A stretch of 64,000 nt of DNA from Superficieibacter sp. 1612_C1 (GCF_015234305.1 NZ_JADGMI010000001.1:1116001-1180000); one strand, 5' to 3'; positions 36,941 to 45,588 are shown, counted from the stretch's first letter. The notes: generated by a model not told the origin, from the sequence alone. Program-made: numbers and translations.

Positions 36941-37870
36941 TTATGTCGTCTGAGATTTTTCCTCAGGCTGACAAACAGTCCAAATCGTCTCACGCAGCCA
37001 ACGATGCTCCGGGTCGGCGTGCAGACGAGGATGCCAGATCGCTGAAATTTTGATAGTCGGGGTTTCCACCGGCAATTCAAACCAGTTCATTTCGGACATC
37101 TCCGGGTGCAGAGAGGAACTGGCTAGTGCAGATAACGGAACCAGCCCGATAAGATGCGAATGGCGTACGATATGAATAGCGTTGGTAAAGGCAGGGACGA
37201 CCATTACAATCTGCCGTTTCAAGCCTTGTTTTGCGAGAGCTGCATCGACTGGTCCATGCAACTTATTTTTGCGTGAGACCACCACATGCGAGTAGCTGGC
37301 ATAACGTTCGGCTGTTATGCAGGGAGTCTGAAGCAGAGGATGGTCAGATCGACAAATTCCCACGAATCGGTCGTTAAAAAGCATTCGCGTTTTTAATTCT
37401 GGCGCTTCAGTACCCAGCACGCCGATTTCAAGATCTATCGTTCCATCACGCAGAGGCTGGGCGTCTTTATCATGTTTTCCGACAAAATGTAATCTCACCC
37501 GAGGCGCATTTTTTTGCAGTTCAAGTGCCAGCTTTGCCGAGGCCAGATCGATAAAACTTTCATTAGCGCGGATAACGAAGCAGCGATCAAGCGTGAAGAG
37601 ATCGACTGTTTTCGGCGCTGGCTGTAACAGGGTATAGACACTGCGGGTAGTCTCATGAACGCGTTCAATCAGCGTCAAAGCATAAGGTGTTGGTACCAGC
37701 TGGCGACCCGCTTGTACCAGTAACGGATCGTTGGTGACCCTGCGTAGACGAGTAAGGTTACGACTCATGGCTGATACGCTAAGGCCCAGACGCTGCGCTG
37801 CGCGCGTCACACTACGTTCAGCTAACAACGCATCCAGCGCCTTAAGTAAATTCATATCGATATCAGTCAC
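36941..37870 (-). CDS. LysR-family regulator divergent from an aromatic-acid decarboxylase-like gene
   Basis: LysR regulator of 309 residues, NodD/LeuO-like subgroup: NLLKALDALLAERSVTRAAQRLGLS at the N-terminus forms the helix-turn-helix (about 5-65). The effector domain (about 90-300) starts DLFTLDRCFVIRANESFID. It faces the decarboxylase-like gene at 37986 across 115 bp containing two TTGCAT palindromes. Likely target is that gene; the inducer is unknown. No close named homologue recalled. Confidence 0.88.
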   Translation of the reverse strand: MTDIDMNLLKALDALLAERSVTRAAQRLGLSVSAMSRNLTRLRRVTNDPLLVQAGRQLVPTPYALTLIERVHETTRSVYTLLQPAPKTVDLFTLDRCFVIRANESFIDLASAKLALELQKNAPRVRLHFVGKHDKDAQPLRDGTIDLEIGVLGTEAPELKTRMLFNDRFVGICRSDHPLLQTPCITAERYASYSHVVVSRKNKLHGPVDAALAKQGLKRQIVMVVPAFTNAIHIVRHSHLIGLVPLSALASSSLHPEMSEMNWFELPVETPTIKISAIWHPRLHADPEHRWLRETIWTVCQPEEKSQTT

Positions 37871-37885
37871 AGTTCACCCATTCAC

Positions 37886-37917
37886 TTGCATTTCATGCAA
37901 TCTATTATTGCATGCAT
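37886..37917. promoter_or_regulatory. Paired TTGCAT palindromes in the LysR/decarboxylase intergenic region
   Basis: TTGCAT-TTC-ATGCAA (37886-37900) is a perfect inverted repeat of T-N11-A type, and TTGCATGCAT follows at 37908-37917, 22 bp (two helical turns) apart. Typical layout of LysR recognition and activation sites. Confidence 0.6.
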
Positions 37918-37985
37918 AGCGTCTGGTGCAATCAACGGGGGCTGTTTATGCTTTTCATTCATACCTTTTCAGGAGCATTGACCCT

Positions 37986-38999
37986 ATGTCTGCAATAAAT
38001 AACAACGGCCATTTGCCACTCATTGGCATTGAAGAACATTTTCTGACAGAAGAAGTTTTACAAGTCTGGGAAGAGGCTGGCTTATTCGCCACCGATCCCA
38101 GCACTGCCCATAACGCGGGTATTATAGGTGAACGTTTACTGGATCTGGCCCAGGGCCGCCTTGATTTAATGGATGAAGCAGGCGTTGATGTACAGGTTCT
38201 TTCACTCACTACGCCAGCATTGCACGAGATATCTGCGGCAAGTGTCGACATCGCCCGACGCTGCAACGATGCCATCGCAGAAGCGATGGTCCGTCATCCG
38301 GGCCGTTTCCAGGGATTAGCGACATTACCCGTAGCCAATCCCGAAGCGGCGGCTCTGGAACTGGATCGTTGCATCAAAATGCTGGGATTTAAGGGGACCA
38401 TGTTAAGCGGACGAGTGGGGGACAGAAATCTGGACCATCCAGATTTTTGGCCGATATTTCACAGCGCCGCCAGACTTGGAGCACCTGTTCTTTTACATCC
38501 TCGCACGCCTCCTGTTGCCGTACGTAAAGCCTATTATAATGACCTTAATCCTGCATTAAATGTCGCTATGGCGACGTATGGTCTCGGCTGGCATTACGAT
38601 GCCGGATTGCAGTTCGTACGACTACTGGTGTCAGGTATTTTCGACCGTCTGCCTGAATTGCAAATAATTTTAGGCCACTGGGGAGAAATGGTTCTTTTTT
38701 ACGCTGAACGTTTTTCTGCCATGGATCGCGTAGCGGGGCTCAAGCGACCTGTAGCTGATTATCTGAGACATAATTTATATGTGACCGCCAGCGGCATGTT
38801 TTCAGCAAACTATCTGCACCAAGCCGCCAGCATTGTAGGCAATGAGCGGCTACTGTTTTCAACCGATTATCCCTACCAGTACAGACCGGGCCACGATGCC
38901 AGACGTTTTTTAAACAACTGCGGTCTTGAAGGTGAAGCGCTGACAGGCTTCGCTCACACCAACTGGCAGCGCCTGACACAGCATTGCGGCTCTCGCTAA
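37986..38999 (+). CDS. Amidohydrolase-family decarboxylase resembling gamma-resorcylate/2,3-dihydroxybenzoate decarboxylases
   Basis: Protein of 337 residues with the ACMSD/resorcylate-decarboxylase fold. Expected metal ligands are all present with family spacing: E16 and H18 in IEEHF, H171 in LLHPRTPP, H231 in IILGHWGE and D294 in LFSTDYPY. These match E8, H10, H164, H218 and D287 of gamma-resorcylate decarboxylase. The reaction is probably non-oxidative decarboxylation of a hydroxylated aromatic acid; the exact acid is unknown. The ATG at 37986 follows AGGAGC; an upstream frame to 37926 is not supported. Confidence 0.85.
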   Translation: MSAINNNGHLPLIGIEEHFLTEEVLQVWEEAGLFATDPSTAHNAGIIGERLLDLAQGRLDLMDEAGVDVQVLSLTTPALHEISAASVDIARRCNDAIAEAMVRHPGRFQGLATLPVANPEAAALELDRCIKMLGFKGTMLSGRVGDRNLDHPDFWPIFHSAARLGAPVLLHPRTPPVAVRKAYYNDLNPALNVAMATYGLGWHYDAGLQFVRLLVSGIFDRLPELQIILGHWGEMVLFYAERFSAMDRVAGLKRPVADYLRHNLYVTASGMFSANYLHQAASIVGNERLLFSTDYPYQYRPGHDARRFLNNCGLEGEALTGFAHTNWQRLTQHCGSR

Positions 39000-39212
39000 A
39001 AAGGTGTGAGTGCGAAAGTACAGGAAAATGAGAAGATCACCAGGGGATCCTGACGAATCGGTAATGGACTTTCCTGATTCAACGCCACTTTATGCCGTCA
39101 CAGCCGGGCGATAGCGGAGAACGGTAACTATAAAAGGTAAAAATGATTAGCTTTTGGCGTGCATTTTGGTTTCACTTAACGTTTACACTATTATTTACCT
39201 GCAAATTCTCAA

Positions 39213-40127
39213 ATGATCATAAGACCGCAACAACACTGGCTAGCCCTTATCTTTGTCTGGCATGGCTCAGTGCTCTCCAAAGTTATCTCCAGACTATTAC
39301 TTAACTTCCTGCTTTCCATCGCCGTTATCATGATGTTGCCGTGGTATACCTCATTAGGGATTAAGCTCACCGTCGCGCCTTTTAGCATTCTCGGCGTCGC
39401 TATCGCCATCTTTCTCGGCTTTCGCAACAATGCCTGTTACTCCCGGTTTGTGGAAGCGCGTCAGCTTTGGGGGCAGTTGATGATAGCGGCTCGCTCGTTA
39501 TTTCGGGAAGTCAAAAACACCTTACCCGACGATCCGCGACTCGGGGAGTTTGTGCGTCTGCAAATTGCCTTCGCCCATTCATTACGCATGACGCTTCGCC
39601 GTTTGCCTCAGGAAGAGACGTTAACCTCATTATTACCGCCGCATCAACTTCAACAGGTGCTGTCGGCCCATTCTCCGGCAAACCGTATTCTGCTGCTGAT
39701 GGGGGAGTGGCTGGCCGTGCGCCGCCGTAGCGGCGATCTTTCCGACATCCTTTTTCACAGCCTGAATAACCGCCTGAATGATATGTCTGCTGTGCTGGCA
39801 GGCTGTGAGCGCATCGCTAATACGCCGATCCCTTTTGCTTATACGCTTATTCTGCACCGTACCGTATATATATTCTGTATTCTGCTGCCATTCGCGCTGG
39901 TCGTTGACCTGCACTATATGACGCCATTTATTTCGGTGCTGATTTCCTATACGTTTATTTCTCTGGATGCACTGGCTGAAGAGCTTGAAGACCCTTTCGG
40001 ACTGGAAAATAACGATCTCCCGCTGGATGCTATCTGCAATGCAATGGAGATTGATCTCCTGCAAATGAACGATGAAACCGACATCCCGAAAAAACAACTG
40101 CCGGATAAAAACTATCAGCTCACCTGA
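39213..40127 (+). CDS. yneE: Bestrophin-family membrane protein YneE
   Basis: Inner-membrane protein of 304 residues matching recalled E. coli YneE throughout (WYTSLGIKLTVAPFSILGVAIAIFLGFRNNACYSR). Bestrophins form pentameric anion or cation channels; four membrane segments are visible near 22-45, 48-66, 210-232 and 236-256. PFGLENNDLPLDAIC near the C-terminus is the family cytosolic gate region. It precedes a NUDIX gene by 16 bp. Confidence 0.94.
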   Translation: MIIRPQQHWLALIFVWHGSVLSKVISRLLLNFLLSIAVIMMLPWYTSLGIKLTVAPFSILGVAIAIFLGFRNNACYSRFVEARQLWGQLMIAARSLFREVKNTLPDDPRLGEFVRLQIAFAHSLRMTLRRLPQEETLTSLLPPHQLQQVLSAHSPANRILLLMGEWLAVRRRSGDLSDILFHSLNNRLNDMSAVLAGCERIANTPIPFAYTLILHRTVYIFCILLPFALVVDLHYMTPFISVLISYTFISLDALAEELEDPFGLENNDLPLDAICNAMEIDLLQMNDETDIPKKQLPDKNYQLT

Positions 40128-40143
40128 TCATGTTGAGGAATCT

Positions 40144-40644
40144 ATGCTGGAACTCAGACCTGGCGGCATTGACGTTACGAGTGACTGCGCCATGAGGGAA
40201 CGGCCCTCTGCCCGGTTACTGATCGTCGATGCCGCCGAACGAATACTCCTGTTTCGCTTTACGCATACTAACGATGCGCTGCAAGGCCGCTCCTATTGGG
40301 CGACGCCCGGTGGCGCAGTAGAAGAGGGGGAAAGCTTCGAACAGGCAGCACTCAGAGAGCTTTATGAAGAAACCGGGATTATCGCTCGTCATCCAGGTCC
40401 GGCGGTGGCGCAGCGTTCATTCTCGATGCTATTACCCAGCGGCGAACAGGTGCTGGCAATAGAGCGGTTCTATATCCTCAGAATAACCGACCATGATGTG
40501 AATAAAGATCGCTGGAGCCTGAATGAAAAGCAGGTAATTAGCCATTTTAAATGGTGGGATCGCCAGGCGCTTACCCGCACCACTGAGACCATTTTTCCGG
40601 AAGATATTTTATCTATCCTCCAGAATGAGGGGAAAGCACTCTAA
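40144..40644 (+). CDS. NUDIX hydrolase
   Basis: NUDIX enzyme of 166 residues. The full Nudix box GX5EX7REUXEEXGU is GGAVEEGESFEQAALRELYE-ETGI (about 59-82). WATPGGAVEEGE before it is standard. Substrate (a nucleoside diphosphate derivative) unknown. ATG at 40144 lies 5 bp after GAGGA; an alternative ATG at 40192 would lose the first strand. Probably cotranscribed with yneE. Confidence 0.88.
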   Translation: MLELRPGGIDVTSDCAMRERPSARLLIVDAAERILLFRFTHTNDALQGRSYWATPGGAVEEGESFEQAALRELYEETGIIARHPGPAVAQRSFSMLLPSGEQVLAIERFYILRITDHDVNKDRWSLNEKQVISHFKWWDRQALTRTTETIFPEDILSILQNEGKAL

Positions 40645-40686
40645 CGGATCAGGAACATCACCACGGTCTAAACCGCTCAAAAAAAG

Positions 40687-40706
40687 AACTGGATATTTAA
40701 CCAGTA
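40687..40706. promoter_or_regulatory. LexA box upstream of the antirepressor-like gene
   Basis: AACTGGATATTTAACCAGTA: CTGG-N8-CCAG, 15 of 20 positions match TACTGTATATATATACAGTA, and the half-sites equal those of the E. coli ruvAB box. It lies about 60 bp before the start codon, with TTGTATACTAT (a possible -10) following. Confidence 0.65.
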
Positions 40707-40764
40707 CATTGTATACTATTTCAACTACCCGCATGGGTGTTGTGAGTAAGTGAGTGGTGAACCT

Positions 40765-41472
40765 ATGATGATTACGTTTGATAGCCAACGGACCCTTGAC
40801 CAGTCTTCCCTGATGAGTAGCCGTGAGATCGCTACCCTGACCGGTATCACTCATGGCGAAGTAAAACGTATTATTAATGGGCTGGAGACGGCGCAGCGTT
40901 TTACCCAGCCTGTTACGGTGAGTCTTTATGAACGTGAAGGCGAAACGTATCAGGAATTTTTCCTGAATAAACGCGATTCGCTGCTCGCCGTAGCACGTTT
41001 GTCTCCAGGATTTACAGCCGAAACGCTGGACCGCTGGCAGGAGCGTGAAAAGCGCGACAATCTGCCCGATTTTACCAACCCCGCGACAGCGGCGCGTGCC
41101 TGGGCTGAACAATACGAACAGCGCCAGATAGCCGAGCAGCGGCTGGCACTTTCGGTGCCAAAAGCTGAGTTTTTCGATCGCTACGTGCAGGTTGAAGATT
41201 CGCTCGGTTTTCGTCAGCTCTGTAAAATGCTCAGGGCTAAAGAACCCGAGTTCCGCCAGTTCTTGCTGGAGCGCAATATTATGTACCGGGTGAATGGCGT
41301 GCTGACGCCTCATCACCATCACGCACAGGCTGGCTATTTTACGCTGCGCTCGGGTGTGGGCGAAAACCAACATACCTTCTCGCAGGCGCGTTTTACTGCA
41401 AAAGGGGTGAAATGGATTGCCAGCCTGTGGGCCGGTTATCTGGCGACGCAGTCCAGAAGCGCGGCAGCGTGA
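40765..41472 (+). CDS. Rha-like phage regulatory / KilAC-domain antirepressor
   Basis: Protein of 235 residues from this ATG (GTG at 40750 and ATG at 40768 are alternatives). The N-terminal Rha-type region (about 12-90; MSSREIATLTGITHGEVKR) is followed by a helical linker rich in E, Q and R. The C-terminal KilAC/ANT domain is about 120-228 (PKAEFFDRYVQVEDSLGFRQ; FRQFLLERNIMYRVNG; FTAKGVKWIASLW). Such proteins inactivate phage repressors. No other phage genes surround it, so it is an orphan prophage gene. The LexA box implies SOS induction. Confidence 0.82.
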   Translation: MMITFDSQRTLDQSSLMSSREIATLTGITHGEVKRIINGLETAQRFTQPVTVSLYEREGETYQEFFLNKRDSLLAVARLSPGFTAETLDRWQEREKRDNLPDFTNPATAARAWAEQYEQRQIAEQRLALSVPKAEFFDRYVQVEDSLGFRQLCKMLRAKEPEFRQFLLERNIMYRVNGVLTPHHHHAQAGYFTLRSGVGENQHTFSQARFTAKGVKWIASLWAGYLATQSRSAAA

Positions 41473-41486
41473 CTTATTCTTTTGAT

Positions 41487-41517
41487 GCTCAATAAATGCC
41501 CGCCGCGTTGCGGGCAT
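41487..41517 (-). terminator. Intrinsic terminator on the minus strand
   Basis: ATGCCCGC / GCGGGCAT stem (41496-41517) with a 6-base loop. On the minus strand it is followed by TTTATTGAG, so it terminates leftward transcription, presumably of the remnant at 41533. On the plus strand no T-tract follows. Confidence 0.65.
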
Positions 41518-41532
41518 AACAGAGTAAGGCTT

Positions 41533-41713
41533 TTACCGCCACGGGCAAACCGAGGTTCTGACTAACTCTTCAAGCGTCGCCAATACGCCGTAGTTTTCCT
41601 TCTTTTTCAAATTCCCATCCAGCAACATCCCCACCAGAGAATCGCCCCCGAATACAGGCATGCCGCCAGCGCCCAAACCGCATTCATAATTGTTTGCTTT
41701 TTCGTACACCCTA
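41533..41713 (-). pseudogene. Probable 3' remnant of an unidentified gene
   Basis: An uninterrupted minus-strand frame ends at 41533 with TAA. Near its end it reads GLGAGGMPVFGGDSLVGM, then LLDGNLKKKENYGVLATLEE, then LVRTSVCPWR, a composition like real protein. It has no ATG with a ribosome site; the only plausible start is GTG at about 41713, and the open frame runs on to about 41765, into the promoter of the next gene. A minus-strand terminator follows its stop. I do not recognise the family. Confidence 0.4.
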
Positions 41714-41792
41714 TAGGGATTGTGCCGTATATTATCAACACAGGAATAAGCGATTATTGTGGCATTTCATTCCGTGTAAAGGACGAATTCTC

Positions 41793-42653
41793 ATGCAGAC
41801 AAAACGTGATCACAGCTTCAAACTCGGCGATCGTCAGGTAAAACGCATTGGTTATGGCGCTATGCAGTTAGCAGGGCCGGGAGTGTTTGGTCCGCCGAAG
41901 AACGTCGATGCGGCGCGTGAGGTTTTACGTGCAGCCCTGGCGGCAGGCGTTAACCATATTGATACCAGCGATTTTTATGGCCCACATGTCACCAATCAGC
42001 TTATCCGCGACACCTTATCTCCCTATCCGGATGATTTAGTCATTGTGACCAAAATTGGCGCGCGTCGCGATGACAAAGCCAACTGGCTACCCGCCTTTTC
42101 TGCCCAGGAATTACGTCAGGCGGTGGAAGATAACCTGACCCATCTGGGGCTTCAGCAACTGGATGTGGTCAATCTGCGCCTGATGTTTGGCGTTCACCAG
42201 CCGGAAGAGGGTTCTCTTGAAGCACCGCTGAGCGTGCTGGCGGAGCTTCAACAGCAGGGGCTGGTACGTCACATTGGCTTAAGCCATGTAACGATGAAGC
42301 AAATCGAAGAAGCACAAAAAATCTGTAAGATTGTCTGTGTGCAGAACCATTACAACCTGGTGCACCGTCATGATGACGAGATGATTGATGCATTAGCGGC
42401 AGAGGGCATTGCGTATGTGCCGTTCTTCCCGCTGGGCGGATTTACTCCGATTCAGTCATCGAAACTCAACGACCTCGCCGCACGTCATCATGTTACGCCG
42501 ATGCAGCTGGCACTGGCGTTTCTGCTACAGCGTTCAGATAATATTCTGCTGATCCCGGGGACCAGTTCGGTAACGCATTTGCGTGAGAACCTGGCGGCAG
42601 GTGAACTCACGTTGTCCGCAGACGTAATCGAGGAACTGAATTCACTGGGTTAA
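41793..42653 (+). CDS. Aldo/keto reductase, YdbC/PdxI-like
   Basis: NADPH-dependent reductase of 286 residues, the same length as E. coli YdbC (PdxI, pyridoxal reductase), with shared blocks RIGYGAMQLAGPGVFGPP, GVNHIDTSDFYGPHVTNQ and AYVPFFPLGGFTPIQSS. Catalytic D, Y and K of the AKR fold are in DTSDFYG (D and Y) and VTKIGARR (K); HIGLSHVT follows. Probably reduces pyridoxal or another aldehyde; it may be a paralogue of ydbC, so no symbol is assigned. AAAGGA precedes ATG 41793. A LysR gene converges on it. Confidence 0.9.
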   Translation: MQTKRDHSFKLGDRQVKRIGYGAMQLAGPGVFGPPKNVDAAREVLRAALAAGVNHIDTSDFYGPHVTNQLIRDTLSPYPDDLVIVTKIGARRDDKANWLPAFSAQELRQAVEDNLTHLGLQQLDVVNLRLMFGVHQPEEGSLEAPLSVLAELQQQGLVRHIGLSHVTMKQIEEAQKICKIVCVQNHYNLVHRHDDEMIDALAAEGIAYVPFFPLGGFTPIQSSKLNDLAARHHVTPMQLALAFLLQRSDNILLIPGTSSVTHLRENLAAGELTLSADVIEELNSLG

Positions 42654-42671
42654 GCTTAAGCGCAGAGCGGA

Positions 42672-43577
42672 CTAATTCCCGCTCTGCGTGTCTCGCTGCA
42701 TCCGCTGTACCATCCAGTCACGCAGTTTTCGGATGTCATCGCGCTGGGCCATCTCTTCGAGCGTCAAAAACAGATAACGCGCACCGGGAAGAGGAGCATC
42801 GAAAGGCGTCACCAGCATTCCTCTGCGTAGCAAATCACCGGCCAGAAGTTCGCTGGCAATCACCACGCCCTGGCCGGCAACGGCTGCCTGAAGCGCATGG
42901 GTCTCGTCGCTAAATCGCACACCTTTACCGATATCAAGTCCGGCAGGACCATAACGTTGATGCCAGTGTTCCCAACTCGGCGACTGTGCCGGCACATGTC
43001 GATTATCGACGTGAAAAAGGGTGGTTGTTACCAAATCTTCCGGCGTTTTTAATGCCAGTGACGGGCTCGCCACGACGATAAAGCGATCTTCAAATAGCAG
43101 ACAGTTGTGTAACCCTGGCTCCTCCATTTCACGATAGCGAATAGCAACATTGACCGTTCGCTGGCTTAGATCCATCCGCTCAACGCTGGTATGCAGACGA
43201 AGATCTATCTCCGGGAACTGAGCCGTAAAATCACCCAGGCGGGGGATCAGCCAGTTGGTCAAAAAGTTTGATGTCGTTGTGATAGTCAGTGAGGGCGGTT
43301 GCAGGCGATGAGCGATGCGCGCAGTGGCATCCTCAAGAGCAGTAAATGCCTGCCGGGAAGCCGAATATAAAATCTGTCCCGTTTCCGTCAGTGATACGCC
43401 CTGGGCATTGCGATCAAATACCCGGCAGCCCAGCGTATCTTCCAGCACGCGGATCTGATGGCTGATAGCTGTTGCGCTGACATTAAGCTGAGCCGCAGCC
43501 TGCCTGAAGCTCAGCGTACCTGCTACGGCATGGAATGCGCGCAGGGTTCCCAGCGGAGGTAAACGGATTTTGTTCAT
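42672..43577 (-). CDS. GcvA-type LysR regulator
   Basis: LysR regulator of 301 residues of the GcvA/AmpR-like group: PLGTLRAFHAVAGTLSFRQAAAQLNVSATAISHQI (about 8-42) is the DNA-binding region. The effector domain opens LTITTTSNFLTNWLIPRLGDF. It is divergent from the membrane-protein gene at 43709 and convergent with the aldo/keto reductase. Either could be a target; the inverted repeat at 43650-43667 favours the membrane protein. Confidence 0.88.
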   Translation of the reverse strand: MNKIRLPPLGTLRAFHAVAGTLSFRQAAAQLNVSATAISHQIRVLEDTLGCRVFDRNAQGVSLTETGQILYSASRQAFTALEDATARIAHRLQPPSLTITTTSNFLTNWLIPRLGDFTAQFPEIDLRLHTSVERMDLSQRTVNVAIRYREMEEPGLHNCLLFEDRFIVVASPSLALKTPEDLVTTTLFHVDNRHVPAQSPSWEHWHQRYGPAGLDIGKGVRFSDETHALQAAVAGQGVVIASELLAGDLLRRGMLVTPFDAPLPGARYLFLTLEEMAQRDDIRKLRDWMVQRMQRDTQSGN

Positions 43578-43649
43578 GATGAGTTATTTTCACCCTTTGA
43601 TGAAATGTATGACTTTGAATAAGCCTCTCAGAAGAGATTAAGATGAGTT

Positions 43650-43667
43650 TACTTCATCCTATGGATG
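43650..43667. promoter_or_regulatory. Inverted repeat in the LysR/membrane-protein intergenic region
   Basis: CTTCATCC-TA-TGGATGAG is a near-perfect palindrome, and a related TTTCA-N8-TGAAA element lies about 60 bp to the left (about 43588-43605). Both suit a LysR-type regulator controlling divergent genes. Confidence 0.45.
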
Positions 43668-43708
43668 AGTTCGCACCATCTTACGAGAATTTTGCCTCTG
43701 GAGGTACT

Positions 43709-44305
43709 ATGTCTGGTCTGTCACCATCGAAAAATAATCAGCGCGATGTTGAAATGAATATTATTTCTGAGATATTCATGTGGAGTTTATTGACCGCAGA
43801 AGGGGGCTTATTAATCAGTCTCTATGCCGACAAACCGCTGTTGACTATCCCTGGTATGCCGCTCATGCTGCTGGCTGCATTTATTTTTGGAAATAAATTT
43901 CTTAGCGCGAGGAATTGCTGGCTGACCACCCACTTCAATCCAGTCTTATGCGGATTTTCAGTCTGTGCAGCAGGGATGTTGCTCATTATGTTGAGCATCA
44001 CCATTTCCCGGGGAAACCCTGGCGTACTGTCAGGCGTTATTATTTCGGGTATAGGCTATAGCATGATCTACACTGCAAACAAACAACATCATAATAAGCG
44101 TGAAAATTACGGCTATTGGCGGATCCGTTACCTGACAATATTGTTCAGCATCATGCTTACCGCCGTAGCGCTACTCTCACAATCGGGTTTTCAGGGTGCG
44201 AAGGACGCTGCCAGGGGCTTTGCAATTGTACTCGATGTTTCTTTGCTGGGGCTGGTCTATATAAAAATCCGAAGAGATGATTGTGCTATTAATTTAACGA
44301 AATAG
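43709..44305 (+). CDS. Predicted inner-membrane protein of unknown function
   Basis: Protein of 198 residues with about five to six hydrophobic helices (about 22-37, 48-65, 82-102, 107-124, 142-162, 170-187) and short charged ends. No family recognised. ATG at 43709 lies 4 bp after GGAGG and is preferred over ATG 43643, which would add 22 residues read through the palindromic operator. Base composition is more AT-rich than the backbone genes, suggesting acquisition. Divergent from a LysR regulator that may control it. Confidence 0.7.
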   Translation: MSGLSPSKNNQRDVEMNIISEIFMWSLLTAEGGLLISLYADKPLLTIPGMPLMLLAAFIFGNKFLSARNCWLTTHFNPVLCGFSVCAAGMLLIMLSITISRGNPGVLSGVIISGIGYSMIYTANKQHHNKRENYGYWRIRYLTILFSIMLTAVALLSQSGFQGAKDAARGFAIVLDVSLLGLVYIKIRRDDCAINLTK

Positions 44306-44489
44306 TGATTGTGCTGTGCGTAAATAAGAATGCGTTTATTTTTATATAAAACACCAAATTATCAAATCGAGCATTCTGATGACTCAGCATAATAGCAATT
44401 TGTTTCAAAATGCTAACATGAAGTGCAAGTCTGAATTTATGGTCTATGCTTTATAGGGTTACATTAACATCAACCAAAAAAGGTATTTT

Positions 44490-44726
44490 ATGATTAATAA
44501 AAGCGAAATTAAAGACCATTCTCAGGTTGTAGCGAGCTGCGGTACTCATGTTGGTGTTGTCGATCACCTTGACGATCAAGATCGAATTAAGCTTTCAAAA
44601 AGCGACCCAGAAGCGGGCGGTAAACATCATTTCATCCCGCTGGCATGGGTGGATAAAGTTGATGATAATAAAGTTATTCTCAACAAAAATAGTGAAGAAG
44701 TATTTGCTGGCTGGCAAGAAGCATAA
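44490..44726 (+). CDS. DUF2171 family protein
   Basis: Seventy-eight residues, soluble, with a PRC-barrel-like pattern: VASCGTHVGVVDHLDD, IKLSKSDPEAGGKHHFIPLAWVDKV, VILNKNSEEV. It is the common enterobacterial DUF2171 single-domain protein; function unknown. A good terminator follows, so it is monocistronic. Confidence 0.85.
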   Translation: MINKSEIKDHSQVVASCGTHVGVVDHLDDQDRIKLSKSDPEAGGKHHFIPLAWVDKVDDNKVILNKNSEEVFAGWQEA

Positions 44727-44736
44727 CACCCTGACG

Positions 44737-44761
44737 AAGCCCCTTGAACAGGGGCTTTTTT
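44737..44761 (+). terminator. Intrinsic terminator after the DUF2171 gene
   Basis: AAGCCCCT / AGGGGCTT stem with a TGAAC loop and a run of six Ts. Confidence 0.92.
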
Positions 44762-44942
44762 GCGTCTATACATTTAGTAAAGCCATTCACCACATCGAAC
44801 GTTTTTCGAACAAATGAGCAATTCGTTTATTCATTGTTGACGTTGTTAATATATCATTATTTTTATAACAAGAACGTGTCGCCACTGTTGGAATGCAGCG
44901 AGGCGTTGTCATTTTCCATCGGGTAAGAGTCCAAAAACCATT

Positions 44943-45524
44943 ATGAAGCAAGAGCTTGTGTTGACCGATGATGATTTGCTGGCCAGGGGCAACGATCGTT
45001 ATGTCTTTCAGCATCCACAAGATAGTAAGCTACTGATTAAAATCGTTATTCCTGGGATTGCAAAGTATAAAAGCAAGCAGCGTGAAGTTCACCGGGATAT
45101 CAAAGAGTGCAAGCCCCATAATGAGGCTGACTCGCTTTTTATGCAGAAAATCCTGGGGCTGATCGAAACAAACAGAGGAGTAGGGCAAGTCATTGTAAAA
45201 GAGTGCGATGAACAAAATAACATTGCCCAGACCCTTTATCAGCTTGCCCTGAACAAAGAGCTTGATGCACATAAACTCCAGAAGCTGAATGTTTTTTTAG
45301 CATGGTTTGTTAGCACGCGTGTGATTATTAATTCTCTACATTGTAAAAATATTGTCTACGCCTGGGACAGCACACGTCAGGAGTATCGCTTTAAAGTCAT
45401 TGATGGTTTTGGTGACAAAACCTTTTTTCAGTTGAGCAAAGTTTCAGGGGCGATACGCGATAAAAATAAAATTAAGTGTCTTAAGCGGATGCTCAGAGAT
45501 TTGAACAGCCTCCAACAAGCGTAA
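44943..45524 (+). CDS. YrbL-family protein-kinase-like protein
   Basis: Protein of 193 residues resembling the PhoP-network protein YrbL: GNDRYVFQHPQDSKLLIKIVIP parallels the N-lobe (G-x-R-x-C-Y-x-H-P-x-D-x2-x-C-I-K), and RVIINSLHCKNIVYAWD parallels the C-lobe NxxV-x2-LKPQNIL region. Catalytic residues look degenerate (no HxD), so true kinase activity is doubtful. AT-rich, alone, followed by a hairpin at 45557. YrbL of E. coli has no defined function. Confidence 0.75.
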   Translation: MKQELVLTDDDLLARGNDRYVFQHPQDSKLLIKIVIPGIAKYKSKQREVHRDIKECKPHNEADSLFMQKILGLIETNRGVGQVIVKECDEQNNIAQTLYQLALNKELDAHKLQKLNVFLAWFVSTRVIINSLHCKNIVYAWDSTRQEYRFKVIDGFGDKTFFQLSKVSGAIRDKNKIKCLKRMLRDLNSLQQA

Positions 45525-45556
45525 CGACGTCGGTTTAACATAATCTCATCTCCACA

Positions 45557-45588
45557 AGCCCGGCGCAGGAACATCGCCGGGCTTCGTT
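45557..45588 (+). terminator. Probable terminator after the YrbL-like gene
   Basis: AGCCCGGCG / CGCCGGGCT stem (45557-45583), 9-base loop, tail TCGTTATT. Confidence 0.7.

Noticed and set aside
40609..41517. 302-codon minus-strand frame opposite the antirepressor gene
   Set aside because: The plus strand carries clear Rha/KilAC motifs, a start and a LexA box; the minus frame has none.
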